Source: Acridotheres tristis | Taxonomy: Eukaryota > Chordata > Aves > Passeriformes > Sturnidae | Assembly (NCBI GenBank): GCA_037013685.1 | Contig: CM072919.1 | Coordinates: 47,609,616 to 47,673,615 of the forward strand | DNA length: 64,000 nt | Direction: 5' to 3' | Part shown: positions 26,521 to 39,474 of the stretch, in pieces | Position numbering within the stretch: the first letter of the stretch is position 1 | Layout of the letters: every line of letters begins with the position of its first letter | The notes under the pieces: generated by a model | Told to the model about the DNA's origin: nothing | The model's input: the letters and a program-made list of their open reading frames with translations, nothing else | Database searches by the model: none | Made by a program: the position numbers and the translations under genes

Positions 26521-26694
26521 GCAGTAGCTATTCAATTTTTGTAGTTTGTAATGATGTTATCCCAAGGAGTGTTTGCAATATTGTACGGTGTGATAGTTGT
26601 GAGTTAGTTAAATCTGGTGTTGTGGCTCAGAAAAGAGAAAGTGACCCTTTTATGTTTTATTTAGCAGATATTTCTGCAGGGTAAATCTCTATGG

Positions 26695-26814
26695 AAAAAA
26701 AAAAAAAGAAGGGGCAGGGGAAGGGAAGAGAGGAAACAAAATCAAACCCAGAGCTATAGAAGAACCATAAAAATAACCCTAGATAAAAATACTCTTTTTT
26801 TTTTTTTTTTTTTT
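26695..26814. repeat. Opposed poly(A) and poly(T) runs
   Basis: An A13 run at 26695-26707 is followed by a purine-rich stretch to about 26734, and an uninterrupted T20 run lies at 26795-26814. The two runs are potentially complementary around a spacer of about 87 bp. They could be unrelated homopolymers; there is no evident target-site duplication. Confidence 0.85.
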
Positions 26815-27628
26815 AAAGAAACAGCAAGGGATCTTGTGCTCAGATACAGCTGCTGCTTGCACTAGAAGGATCTCTGTGGACTCAGTAGCACTGTATCTGG
26901 ACACTTGGTCAGCCTCTGCTTCTCTGTCTTTCTCTTTTTGTGTTAAGAACTGTTCAAAACATTACTGTCTAGTTACTGCGGTGTCTTTCATTTAGATTCT
27001 GTTTATTGACTAAACCACAAGGATTCCTGCCCAAAGTACCAGGCAGCCTACGCTTGAATGATTTTGATTTTCTAACACCAGCCCTGGGGTTTATTTGAAA
27101 AATGTACATACACTGCAGCTTTAACAAGTCAAGTGACTGCATGATTTTGACCATGGATTAAAGTATATCTGAAGATCATTAAATTAAAAAAAAAAGGTGG
27201 TGCAGGGAAATAAATGTAGTAGTCATTGTACTAGTACTGTGCATGTGTGACACATGTTTTTTGTCTTTTCATCTTCTACAAGAGCCAGAAAGTTTCCTGC
27301 CGTTCTCTTTCCAGCTATTGACAAATGATTGCCAGATGTGAGATCTTTGCTGTGCTCTTTCCCCTTCACAAACCTGCAGTGATGGGATATTCGATTCTCC
27401 CTTGCCCATTTCATCTCCTTTCCACATCTGCCAGAGACACACAGGCTATACATCCCTACATGAGAGTTTAAAGTTTATTCAGCTCCTCCACTCCCCTCAA
27501 TAAAACATTTAGAGACAACAGAATGAAGTCCATGTGGCTCTCCATAAATCTCACTGCATTTCAGAGTAGGTTGTTTTTCGTTTGTACTTATATAGGCAAG
27601 TTTGCTTTATTTTTTGGACAGCATTTCA

Positions 27629-27671
27629 CATATAAACATATACGAACATATATATATGCATATATGTATAT
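27629..27671. repeat. Imperfect TATA/CATA-rich microsatellite
   Basis: ACATATAAACATATACGAACATATATATATGCATATATGTATATGG-type sequence made of CATATA words and a short (TA)n block. It is low-complexity and not coding. Confidence 0.8.
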
Positions 27672-28148
27672 GGAAAAGTAATGTCAGTTTGAGACTTCTC
27701 AGGGGCTCCTGTCATTGTCACGTTACATGACTCTCTCCTCCTCCTGAAGCTGAAGCTAAAGCATAAAATTTTACAGGACATCTGACAAAGTTATTGAAAT
27801 TAGCAACTAAGAGAAACTCAGTGATGATATCTGTGCTACAAAAGATTTTAAAACACTTTAAAAAACATAGATGGAAAGAAGTGCACCCGTTACAGACTGT
27901 AGATGATGTGTTACCTCTCACTTTCCTCCAGTTTTACTACTGGATTTTTAGGAAAATTCTGAGGAGACTTTCCTTCAAAGAAACTTTTTGTAATGTAAGG
28001 GACAAACTAATTTTTATCTTAGCAGAAATAACTCTGTGACCACACACATAATCAAACTTATGCACAAAAGTTTTTTGGCACTGCTATCTAGAGTTTGTAT
28101 TGATGGGGGTTATTTTTCCCTTCCAAGTCTGCTTTTACATATGTCTAG

Positions 28149-28233
28149 TGAAAGAAAAAAAAAAAAAGAGAAAAAGAAAAAAACGTAAACCAAACATAAC
28201 CCCTGCCAAACAAACAAACAAATGAACAAAAGC
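28149..28233. repeat. Purine tract followed by (CAAA)n
   Basis: A-runs with single G interruptions (28149-28183), then AAACCAAAC, then four or so CAAA/CAAA-like units at about 28207-28230. It is one of the A/C tracts of this window. Confidence 0.85.
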
Positions 28234-29029
28234 AGGGAGAAAGATGGAGGGACAGACTTTGCAGCTCCTGACCTCCCTATCAGGTGGGCTAACACAGGTG
28301 GCCTTTCTGTTTTAAGACTACACTTTTGGCAACTGAGCAGATCTTCAGTTCCTGACACAGATCAGCAATTTCTTTTTAATTAGAAAAAAAAAAGCTAGTA
28401 GAATGTCTGCCATATGTTTTCAAAATAGTGGATGGAATTTCAGGAACAGAGTAGACTTCCTTGGGTTTTAATCTTAAAAATGCAAGACACTTGGTGTTTT
28501 GTTATTCCAAGGTTGTAGTTATACAGTTGTTACCATTTCTGCCTATGCCTGTTAAGAAATGATGGCATATCCTCATTTTTAGCATGCCGAGACTCACTAT
28601 TTCACTTTTGCCCCTTCTGAGATGTCTAGATACCTCCCATAGAGAAAAATACCTGAAACCTGTGAGAAGAAAACTGTAAGGGAAAATCATCTTCCTACTG
28701 AGCAAAACAGAACCCAAAAGCCAAGCTGAATGTGACTAAAACTTTTCTAAGACTCCAGGCTTTTTCCATTCTGCTTTTGAAGATGATAGGGTCTTGAGAT
28801 AATATTGTAGGTTAGAGATCACTGGCCACGTGGTTACCATTTAAATATCCTTTTTTTTTTGTTTCCCCTTTAAAGAAAGGACAAGTTATTTTTGAAGGAA
28901 CATAGAAAACTTCACACCTTGAAGATCAAGGCAAACAGTTGTCTGTCTTTTCATGAAACAATCAGGCTTGAAACTCCTGTAGGAGGAGATGAGATACTTC
29001 AAGTTCAGAAGGCTTCGCTTAATTTGTCC

Positions 29030-29240
29030 TTAGTAATGCGCTGACTGGTGTCTCATGTCTTTCTCCTTCTTTCACCATGGTTACCTGGGGAGGTGGAGAG
29101 GTGCTAAGCAATGGAGGTGTCATCCGGCCTGTGCACTGAGGGAACGTCCTTCAGAGGACGACTTGTCACTAGCCGTCAAAGAAGAGAGTGGCTTTGTGGT
29201 CTCTGAACATCTGGCAGCGCTGCACAGGAAGCTGAGGGGG
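29030..29240. other. Local CpG cluster in AT-rich DNA
   Basis: About six CpGs fall within roughly 200 bp, in words such as ATGCGC, ATCCGG, AACGTC, GACGAC, GCCGTC and AGCGCT, whereas flanking sequence has very few. An open frame covers 29055-29249 (+), but I recognise no domain and see no convincing splice acceptor or donor. It could be a conserved non-coding element or an unrecognised exon. Confidence 0.3.
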
Positions 29241-29249
29241 TGTCATTAA

Positions 29250-32200
29250 TTGTGATGAAATAATTTAAACCATCAGGAATAAATGAGGCTGTTAAGCTAA
29301 GTTCAGATTCCATTTGCTGTGCACATGTGTCTAGCAGCCTGTGTGCAGTTAAAAAAAAAGAAATGAGTTATATTAGCTTGTGAGTAGAAGTGAAACAGAT
29401 ACTGTAAATGAAGTGAGTTACAGTGTGATGACATCATGTAGAACAACATTCAGAGAGGGAGGATTTTGTAAAATCAGCATGCAGGAAAGTGGCATGTTAC
29501 TTTGATAAAGTTTTGCTTAAGATCACACCTGATGATGATGGTAAAGCAAGCAACGGTTTGGTGCCTGATTTGCAAAACTTACCTCACAGTTTCCAAACAG
29601 AAGCCGATCTTGTGGACAGAATTCTGCCTACAGATTTCAGCACAACTTATCTGTTATTCTGTGCATATCAGTCTGATACATTTGGAGCTGGGCCGTAGCA
29701 GAGATATTACAAATAAGGGCTTGGGACCCCTGTGCAGAGGGATGCTTTTGAAATTTTGTTAGCTTCATTTTGTTGAAGGTAGAAGGAGCATTTATTGACA
29801 TGATATTTTCCTCATTTTGCATTAACTGTCCTAATAAATGTAGAAATTATACTGCATCATATTTCAAGGAAGTAAGTAAACAAAATCTTGAACTGGTTGA
29901 AAAAAAAGTAAAAGAATGTTGGGTAAAAGGGCCCAGTTTCCTTTTTATTTGAATGTTTCTCAAGTAAAGAATTATCAACATTCATAAACATACAGACAAA
30001 ATGGCTGTACAAAGCTAAATTATTTTAAATAGTTGTTAAATGCAAATGCACTTGTTTCTAAAAATGGGCAGATACAAACTGACTTTTGCTGAGCAGTGGC
30101 CTAAGAAAGCAGAAATTGTTGAAAGTGAAGGTCTTGGGCATGTCTAAAGTTAAGAAAGTTCACAAATTTACAGATTTATCCCAGGCAGATTTTTGGCATC
30201 TGGAATAATACTGCAAGACTCTAACTGAAGGTAGGACACACAGCCAGAGGTCACAACCCATGCTTTGACTATCGTCAGCATATGTACTGGTAGGCTGCTT
30301 GCAGTGTTACAGCTGGAAGGCTGCTTTAAATTCTGTCAGTTTCCAGGAAATTATTGCTGGGCTTTCTTCCTGTGAGCAGAAGAGACCATGGGTACATGAC
30401 TGGGACTTTCTTCTGCCTGTATTACGGTCAGCTTCTAAAATTGTGGTAACTTCTGTTCCATTGTCCAGTTGCCTGTTTGTGGAATTCCAGTTTTCTTTGC
30501 TCAGTTCCTGTTTGGAATTGGGAGTGCTGTAACATCTGAGTACATTAATTTCCAGTGGATTGGTTAGATAAATCTGGCATCCCTGGTAAATTTTTCCATT
30601 TCCCTTAAAGGAGTAAGTGTCAAAAATAGTAATTAGAAAATAGTACTTTAAAAAAAAAAATGGTTATTCTTCTGGACTTTAAAACTATTTTCATCACTAA
30701 AATCAGATGTATTTTGTGTGAGTCACTTATATCGTCTTGTCTAAGGGTGCTCAAACAGGATGCAGTGGGACAGCAGTTGGTGCAAAATGATATTTGGTCA
30801 CAGAAGAGACAGTGTACAGAACACCAGTGTTTGTAGAGTATAAACCTCTCACTGCATACCCTGAAGGTGAAGTGACTGGTTATTTTAGTATAGAAATACT
30901 GAAGAAGTGCTTGTGTAAAAAAAACTTATATACATACAGCTATGACTCAAAAGATTTTAAAATCTGCAGCTGTGAGCTCTGTACCAGTCCTTCCTTCTGC
31001 CTATAACAAGAAATCAGTGCTTTGTTTATCAGCAAATTTAGGCTAGTATCAGAGCAGTCTGAATGCTGGGAAGCTGGTAAAGTGTGTGGGAGCAGGAATG
31101 TGAACACCTGGGCCCTGTAAGGAAGCTGGCTGGACACAGCCTGCATCCTGGTGGTGCTCAGCACTTTCAATCCCTGTTGAGATTCTAAGTAAAATGGAAA
31201 AATGGTGCATATCAGATTAAGGGATCTTAATATGTCTGTAGGTGCTGAACTGCAGGCCAGTGAATTTGAAACGTTTGGGTTTGGAAAGTTAAAATATTAC
31301 CAGTATTTCTAAATGAAAAGCTTGTTAAATATTTTTTTCCTAGAGTGATTTAATAGCTGTACCTCACTGTGAATATATTTGAAATGTTTCTGCAGTATAT
31401 TTATGTCATGTAGTTTGCTAACATGAAGTTTTCAGAAAACAAAATGATAAGTTTTGGTTTTAGATGTTTCTGCCATATCTGAGATACTAGAATTCTTTAC
31501 CCATCCTTTCAAAATAACTTTTTCATTTTGCAAGTCCTCTGCAACCCCTGCAATTTGCATACTGGCCTTCTAAACTGTCACTTTCCTTCTGCAAATCGCT
31601 ATCATACATCAACCACTTTTGTTTTCACCCTGCTTGAAGCTGTGAGGAAACAATTCTTCAGTGATGTCACTACAAAATGAATAAATAAAAGCTTTGTGTT
31701 CCCCAGACTAGTTTCTTTGAGCTAATATACACTGAGAGATAATTCTGTGAAACACCCTCCGTGTGTGTTTTAGATTACTTAAATAATTGAGTTAAACTAT
31801 GGCAGAGTAGAGGAGTGAGAAGGAACAAAATAACTACAGAATGAACAGATAATGCTGCAGACATTGTTAAAACTTAGACTAAATCTGAAAGTAAACCCTG
31901 AGAATGGGAGGTGAGGTTGGCTGTACTAGACAGATGTAAATGTTAGTGTGCTAGCTGCAGTGTAATACAAACTCTTCAAATTACTTTAATATTTATAAAA
32001 TACTATTTTAAGGACCCTATTTTCCCTGACAGAAATAAACAAGCCACCCCCTCTTTCTGAAATCATGTTATGTTAAAAAAAATTCAGAGGTTTAAATTGA
32101 CCCCATTTTGTGCATGGAAGATAAATGTGCTTTTAAGTCAACTTACCTTGTTTTGTAAAGCTGTTGTGTGAGGTTTGTGAATATAACAGCACAAATATTG

Positions 32201-32340
32201 TGATTATCAAACAGGTTTTCATGCTATTTTTTTGTGATCTATTAGGGTCTTTTTGTCAATTCTTATAACAGAACTCTGAAGAAAGTTGCTCAGACTTCTG
32301 GATAAAACAGCTACATGCTCTACTCTCAATTACAGTTAAG
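29250..32340. other. Non-coding stretch without recognised features
   Basis: No supported gene or repeat. Open frames at 29489-29698 and 29502-29762 (+) overlap in different frames and have no recognisable domain. Poly-A runs occur at about 29350-29358 and 30651-30660. Confidence 0.65.
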
Positions 32341-32728
32341 TATTTTTTTTTCTTTCCTAGGATGGGAATTGTACTCTTTTAACCCATTGTCCCCTACCTC
32401 ATTAAGTGCAAATACCCTCCAGACACTGCTTTCTCAAGGCAGATCAAAGTTTATTATAAATGCAGCTCAACATTTGTGGGCAATGCTATGTTGTGCTGTT
32501 TTGGTACAAAAAATATTTCACTCACATGTTAAGTTAATTAGATATTCCTTATGTAAACCAAAAAGGTGTTCTTTGATATTCAGACAAATCATGTTTTTAG
32601 CAACTGACCATAAAATCACTAGTTACGTTGTGCAAGAAACTTCACTCAAATGCTACATTAGTTGGTTACAGAGTTCTTTTCATTGCTGGAAAAAACAATT
32701 AAGTAGAAAACAAAATACATTGATTTGA
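32341..32728 (+). other. Unsupported open frame behind an acceptor-like tract
   Basis: A T-rich polypyrimidine tract ending TTTCTTTCCTAG at about 32342-32360 looks like a vertebrate splice acceptor. The downstream frame stays open to 32728, about 368 bp, which is long for AT-rich DNA. The translated sequence is rich in Ser, Leu, Cys and Ile with no recognisable domain, and no strong splice donor is obvious inside it. It is most likely a chance open frame. Confidence 0.12.
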
Positions 32729-33783
32729 GTAACTGAGAGGTCCACAGAACTTCTCTACATTTGGCACCAGCACTGAGGCTCACTCAGAGGTTTGCAGTAC
32801 TGCAAGGACTGGGCCCTACCTTTAAACAGGAGAGCTATGTGGGTCCTGAGTGTCCTGCACAAGGCACCTACTAATTTCAGTGATATTTTGGAAACCAAAC
32901 AGTTATGAAAACCAGACTGATAGGGTTTAATCCCCATTAAAGAAATAAAAAATTTCTGAGTGCCATTTCAGTGGCAGCTAGTAGACAAAAAACAGGGTCA
33001 TGTTTTTCTAGATCCCTGTATGCCTCGTTTGAGTGTCTGATTACATCCTCCCAGTGCTTTGCCACCAAGTGTATGCATTTTCTTTTGAGAAGCTGGTTTG
33101 AAACATGCTGTTTTCTATGGCATCAACAGGTAGCACAAAACCCATGTGATATGCTCACAAATATTGTTTTTATGAATTGAAAATTAGTGTCTGAAATAGA
33201 AGGCATTCCTAGACTTGGCCTTGATTGTGTTTGATTTATCCCAATTTATAATGAACTGATGCAGTAAAAATCTGTACATAACAACATGAAGAGTTCTTTT
33301 AAATTTATTCTATGCTAAGAAATTAAAAAAAAATGTCTGGCCTAATGCTGTTTTAAAAAAAAAAAAAGTAGTTACTAGAAAATTTAAGCATAGAGGCTTT
33401 TACATCTGTGTCTAGATTTTCTTCAATAAAGCAACTTTTTAGTAATGATCTCTTGCTTAGCACCATCTTTATTATTGAGTATGTCTCACTTGCATTAGTG
33501 AATCAGGATGAAGATTTCTGAACAAAATATCCGTAAGTTATTTGTTCGATGTTTTCCTAATGAAGAAAAAGAGGATAAGAAAACCACATTAAAATGAGGG
33601 TATAAATTCATTGTAGCATTATACCTGAACTTCTGTTGAAGTACCTTAAGCATGGCAGTGAAACAAAGCACAAAGTTTTCAGTTGAGCCATGTAGACAAA
33701 TCCGAAAAAGATTTCATCTGATTTCCGAAAGTTAGGGAGGCTAGCTGTGTTTGTGCCTTTACTGAAATTGAAGTACATATCTG

Positions 33784-33784
<1 letters not shown>

Positions 33785-33815
<31 letters not shown>
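33785..33815. repeat. (TA)n microsatellite
   Basis: Thirty-one bases of uninterrupted TA dinucleotides, flanked by CTGC on the left and GTAG on the right. It is likely to be length-polymorphic. Confidence 0.97.
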
Positions 33816-33820
<5 letters not shown>

Positions 33821-34360
33821 AGAGATGACGTTTGTAGTGGAAAACTGGAATGACCTAAATGTCAGTTGGCAAAGTGGGGTTTTCTAGCTCTATTATTAAA
33901 AGTTAAACAAATAATTGGATAGATATCACTGCTAGAACTGGGGGAAAATGATCACGACTATAATAAGTTTTTAAGAAGGGATGAGAAAAAGCAAAAGAAG
34001 TCTATCATTTGCCCCTTTCTTTTCTTTGAATCTACCTATTGCCACCTCGTTTTCAATTCTTTTACATGTTTTCAAAGTTGAATTCATGTAGATACTTAGT
34101 TTGTATGGTGCTTGAGTTCTGCTCGTTATGCATACTTTCTCACACATGTAGGTGTGCTTTGTTGCCTAGAAGGGAGGTTTGAGAGAGCAGGTAAACCAGG
34201 ATGGGTAGGTATAAAAATTATTGTCTAAGGAGATGGCTGTCACTCTGCCACAGTGTGGCAACAACCACATCTTTTCATTTTTCTGAGACTTTTAAGTTGC
34301 CACCAGTAAGAGACAGAGACTAATTTGAGCTGAAATTGTCTGAGGACAAGGTTTTCTCTT

Positions 34361-34440
34361 CATAGAATCATAAAATGTCACAAGTTGGAAGGGACCCGTA
34401 GGGATCATGTAATCTAACTCTCTTTTTGCATGTAGGGATG
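34361..34440 (-). mobile_element. Short CR1 LINE 3'-end fragment
   Basis: The plus strand shows CATAGAATCATAAAATGTC, the reverse complement of the ATTCTATG-type octamer repeats that end CR1 elements, followed by AGTTGGAAGGGACCCGTAGG and GATCATGTAATCTAACTC, which match the CR1 3' untranslated core. The similarity fades after about 34440, so only the extreme 3' end is retained. The two octamer-like copies at the terminus support minus-strand orientation. Confidence 0.85.
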
Positions 34441-35024
34441 CTGGAGACTGGTAAATAACCTGGGATGTGCTACTTGGGGCATGCTTTTGGGATCATATGG
34501 TAGCTAGCTGAAGGGGATCTGCATATGATTTTGCATTTCAGAGGTGGGTGATAGCTGCTAAATTTTGCAAATGTCTGACTTTGAAGATGGAATTATGTAA
34601 ACACTCTTCATGAATTATAATGGGAGTGAGGCAACATGATCTTTTTGTGGTTTATTTTTTGTTTCTTATTTTATTGATTTCATAGTGGAATACTTTTATT
34701 TATGCATTTATTTTCATAAATTACCAGGTAAAAGACAGTGGATAAGCAGATGAAACAAGATCAAAGATTAAGTCAGAAGGCCTTAGGGTGAAACTAAATT
34801 CTTTAATGCTGTATTTGCTTGTGTAGCTGCAGAAACCACACAGTGCTCTTTCTGCTCTTTTCTATGCTGTACAAAGAGTAATGAGTAGTAGCCCAGAGTC
34901 TCCAAAACTGGAAAAAAATGTTAGTGCTGGATGCTGTCACCAGTTTGAATCACTGAGAGCACTAGTATAGAAATAAGTTTAACTGCTTTTTAAAAAGGTT
35001 TTCTTTTTCTTTATTGTTATGACT

Positions 35025-35125
35025 GTGTTTATTATTTGTATTACAATGGTGCATAGAAGTTCCAGCTATGGGCCAGGAGTCTGGGTATTGTACAAACATA
35101 GAAAAAACCTTATTTTGCGATGAGT
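35025..35125 (-). repeat. Old amniote dispersed repeat, 3' tail
   Basis: The plus strand reads TTATTATTTGTATTACAATG, then GTGCATAGAAGTTCCAGC, GGGCCAGGAGTCTGG and ATTGTACAAACATAGAAAAA. This order matches the reverse complement of a dispersed repeat very common in turtle, crocodilian and bird genomes, whose 3' end reads GTAATACAAATAATAA. The copy is diverged and short. I recognise the pattern but do not recall its database name with certainty, so none is given. Confidence 0.7.
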
Positions 35126-38100
35126 CAGTCCTAGGGTGGGATGCTGCAAGTACTGTAAATCTTCATCCCAACAATTTGTGATGATTTATCAGGAACACTG
35201 ATCCAGAAATAAGGAGAAGACTTCAAAAGAAGCATTGGAACAACATTAGCTAAAATTGCATGTACTTGATGCAAGTTTCATTTTGTTATGCATTTTGAAA
35301 TTTCTTTTGCCATGTCAATGATAGGCAACCAGGAAGATGCTGATGAAGGAAACTAGAAAGGAGGCAATACAGTTGAGTTTTTGGATGTTTTTGGCGGTCT
35401 CCTGGTCATCAATAGTAGTATAAGGTGGTTCTGTTTGTTTTATTGACACTGAAATTTAGTAAGCATTTAGGAGCTATATGAGAGCTGTTTGTTATAACAG
35501 TCTGCCAGAAGAACCAAATACTGGTAAGAAGACATAACAAAATGGCATCAGAGGCTTGTGATACAACTTTGTAGGAAAAACCAGAAAAGCTTCTGCAGGC
35601 AGAATAGTTTCTGACGTTCACTTGGGAGCGATAAGACACTTCCTAGCTTCAAGTGTACTGTGAGGAGATGAGATGGAAATTTACTTTGAAAATTGTTGAC
35701 TCTTGGATGTAAAAAAGTGAAATCTATAGCTTTAATGTTTGCTTTGTATCTTGTTCTCTGCCATCCTCTGTCTAGTCGTAATGACTCACCATATTCAATC
35801 AACCCAGTCAATATATGAAGCATTTTCTATACCTCATAATTACTATATGACCTAAAAATGTGAAATGTGGTTTAGGAAGATCTGATAAATCTGAAATAAT
35901 CTGAACGTGTTGATACTGTGACTAATTCTGTTCCCCTCAGCACAGCCTGAGATATTTTCATTTGTATGAAAATTCTGGGAGAGGTTGGAGAGAAATTACA
36001 ATACCATAAACCACTAGGTCAAGTTATTCAGATCCAGATTTGATCCATTGTGATATGTTTTTCATTCATATGGTTGTGAAATATCAAATCATTTTGGCAG
36101 AGACCTACTCTGATTTACAATAATTTTAAAAACCTGAGAATCTATCAAAACCATATTTCTAGCTGTAGCAAAATGTATATTTACATTACAGTCTGTCCAA
36201 CATGAGTAATGTCAACAATATTACAGTGTACATTTTATTCCAGCTAACAACAGTGGCTTTATCCAAGTTCCAATCAGAGGTAAAGTGTAAACACAAACCT
36301 AAGTTTTATGTCTTGCAGTGGTAAGCCAGTCATATTACGGTTTAAAAGAAAAAAAAATGTGTGTATGCATGTATGTAACTATTACTGGGCTTCTTGCAGA
36401 TGCATTCTAGGTTATTTTTTGTAGCCAATGACTTACTGTCAAAAACTTTTGCATTTTAGTTGTAAGCATAGAAAGAGCAGTTTTAAGAGTCCTTTTGAAA
36501 CTACCTATGAAACGACCCTAACCAAGAGAAAGAGCTGAACCCTTTTTGATAGTCCTCTGTAGTCCATTCCACAGCAGGACACAGACTTGGCTCAGGGCAG
36601 TGCACAGAAAGATAGCTGTAATGATTGTAGCATAACCTAACTTTCTAGCAGTAACAACAGCAAAATTTAATAGGATGTGATAATTTTGCTCACTTGTTAT
36701 TGACTAAAAACTCATAATTGGGCTAAAATTACGTGGTGTGGCAAGTTGGTTATATGCCCTTTGGCTAATAGCTGCTAGAAATATCTTTGCTCCTTAGCCT
36801 TCCTAGTGCTTACTTGCTAAAGGTTATGTTTCTGAAAGGAGCAGTGATGCTCTTTGCAACTCTTAGCCTGAAAACCATTGCCACATTAGACAAATATAAG
36901 CAAACTGTCTAGCCCGGACAGAATAGTTTTCTGAAGATTTGTTGCTTGATGCTTGATGTAGATGATGTATCTATATTTTTTAATATCAATTTTGTTCTCA
37001 CCTGGTTGTGACAATTTTACAAAGCTCAAATCCTCATTCCATCACAATAAAATCTTTTTGAGGATGTTCCTGTGCACACTCTGAAATTTGAATGTATGAT
37101 CTGACTGACTTAATGTTTCTGTGAGCTTGGTAAACTTGGATTCTGCTTATGATTTACACTGTAACTGTTGATCTAAAGTGCCCCTAGAATTCGTATTTTA
37201 ACAATACATAACATCTGTATTTAACCAGTGGAATACTATAAAAATTCATTGTCAGGTTTAGTGAATTAGGAGGTTTTGATTTAAAAAGAAAAAATAAAAA
37301 TCAGGACTGGGTAACGAGTCATTGCTGAAAATAGGTTTGAGGAGTCTGCTTAGGTTAGATGACAAATGTTGTTCAGGATGGAAGGTGGCCAATGATATTT
37401 GGAAGAAATACAAATTTGATATCTACTATGATAACATATCTTTGTACACAGATTATCAATATAGCACATAAAAATTCAATAATCTGTTAATCTTAGCATG
37501 TGTGTAATTATTTTCCTATGTTTTGAGATCTGTTACATAGTAATTATTTCTTATTATTTTTTTACTTGCAGATAATAGGAAGTATGACTCGATGACATGG
37601 CATACACACACATGCACACAGATTAAGGGGAGTAGGGGTGGGAAGAGAGAAAGAGAGGGAAGTTCAGTAAGCAACATAAGCAAGATCAAGGGGATGCCAA
37701 AATTACTAGGGGGAAAGAAAGCAGAGAATTGAAGATGAGATAAAATTAGGGTAACATGTAGAAATCAGAGCCCAAGAGCAAAAGTACATCTTCTGATGTA
37801 AGTGTCCAAGAACATTACAGTGAGATAATATAGAACTTAAAATGAAATTAAATAAAATAGACTCCAATAAAAGCAAAATGAGTATGTAAAAGAAATGTGA
37901 ATCTCCTAATTCTGAAATGTGGAATAATATTTCCCTGAAGTAGAAAATAAAGTGAAGTGAAATCTATAGTCATTATGAGGTACCGAGTGATACAAATAAA
38001 TCTATAGTAATTAAGGTTTTCACATATTAAAAATACACACATATATTTGTGTTTCTATGAAGCATTACTCATGCAGAAGACTAAGGTCCTTAGCATAGAC

Positions 38101-39432
38101 AAATATTCATAATAAGAATGCATTGAGCCTTGAGATCTGTACTGTTATCTAAGTGTATAAAGTTAAATATGTTTCTAAAACTTCACAGTACTGAGGCAAG
38201 AAAAACACCATAGCAGATTTCCAAATATATGACATCAGAGTAAGTTGTATTAAAAATGTATACTAGAAGTTTATTGTTCAATTTCAATATAAAATGTGAA
38301 AATAAGGTTGGAGCCAGACACTTGTTTTTTGTTTTTTTTACAAGGGTACAGTTATCTTTGATGTTATGTTTTGGGTTACTATCTACCAGATATCACTGGT
38401 GCTAACTGTAGAAGAACAATATGCTGTGGGAAAAAAACATGCGTGAAAGAAGGTTACAGATTAAAACGTACTTGGATTTAAAACATCCGAGTTACAAATA
38501 GTTGGAGATATGCTTCTGCATATATTTTCTGTAAATCATGAAAATATGCTTCTCTGTGTAATGTGAGTTGACTTAGCAGCATACGTGTTGTATGGCACAT
38601 ATTGAAAAGCCAGGATAAAGCCTCTGCTAATTTAGAGACACTGTACAAAGTGCTGTCATAGTTTTATAACACATTGTGTGATATACATTTCTGCTGCCAG
38701 TCTCTAGACCCTCACACTCCCCTTAAGCTGAATTTTGACTGTGGTGCACTGTTATGAATGACTTTAAATGTGGGAGAGGAATTACTCATTTCAGTCTGCA
38801 AATTGGCTTAATTCCTAGGAAGACCATGAATGGTTTGGACAAATCATGTAAAACTTTCTTCATTTTTTTTAATGTGGAGTTTGCTTTCTGAAAAGCAAAA
38901 GTGATACACAGATAGTTAGGAAGACCAAGAGAGAAAACTCCTATACTGGGCTTGAATTGGCAGTGAGTTCCATCTACTACAATGAAAAACAGCGTGTGGG
39001 CTATTTTGGTATATTCTTTGTGAAGTATCATACTTATGACTTCCATGGGACTTTATGATAACTAAAGAAAAAGAATGTGAGAATTCTTGTTTTGGATCAT
39101 TTTTATTTGTTTATTTGGAGGACAACCATATGGCAAATGCAGTTGTTTCCCAGTAGACAGCTCCAATTGTGTACAGATTCACAAAGCTTGAGGAAAGAAT
39201 TGGATCCGTTGTTGAAAGGGTCACAGTGTGTAGCTAGTTAGCCAGAATTCTGAAGAGTAAGGGAATCATTAGGAGTTTGACATTCAGGGCTCTAATTGTG
39301 GTTTTGAGTATTAAGTTAAAGGATCAAAAAGTGATATTCTCCTTGGACCATCTGGAGTTATTCAGGCCAGCAGTAAATGTTCAGCAGATTTAGGACTGTT
39401 GTTAACTTTCTAACATTGTTTTCTGTTGAGTG
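35126..39432. other. Non-coding stretch without recognised features
   Basis: AT-rich sequence with no recognised exon, RNA gene or interspersed repeat on either strand. A few short words recur, for example AAATCTATAGT near 37962 and ATCTATAGTAATT near 38000, but no organised repeat could be defined. Confidence 0.65.
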
Positions 39433-39474
39433 GTTTGTTTTTTTGGGTTTTTTTTTTTGTTTTTTTTCTTTTCC
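39433..39474. repeat. T-rich tract with GGG and TTTG units
   Basis: TGTTTTTTTGGGTTTTTTTT-type sequence followed by further T-runs and CTTTTCC. It is the reverse-strand version of the A/C tracts found elsewhere in the window. The overlapping frame rich in Phe, Val and Leu is an artefact. Confidence 0.85.

Noticed and set aside
32315..32728. 137-codon open frame as a gene
   Set aside because: There is no recognisable domain, the composition is that of translated AT-rich DNA, and no donor or start context supports it. Only the acceptor-like tract is noted.
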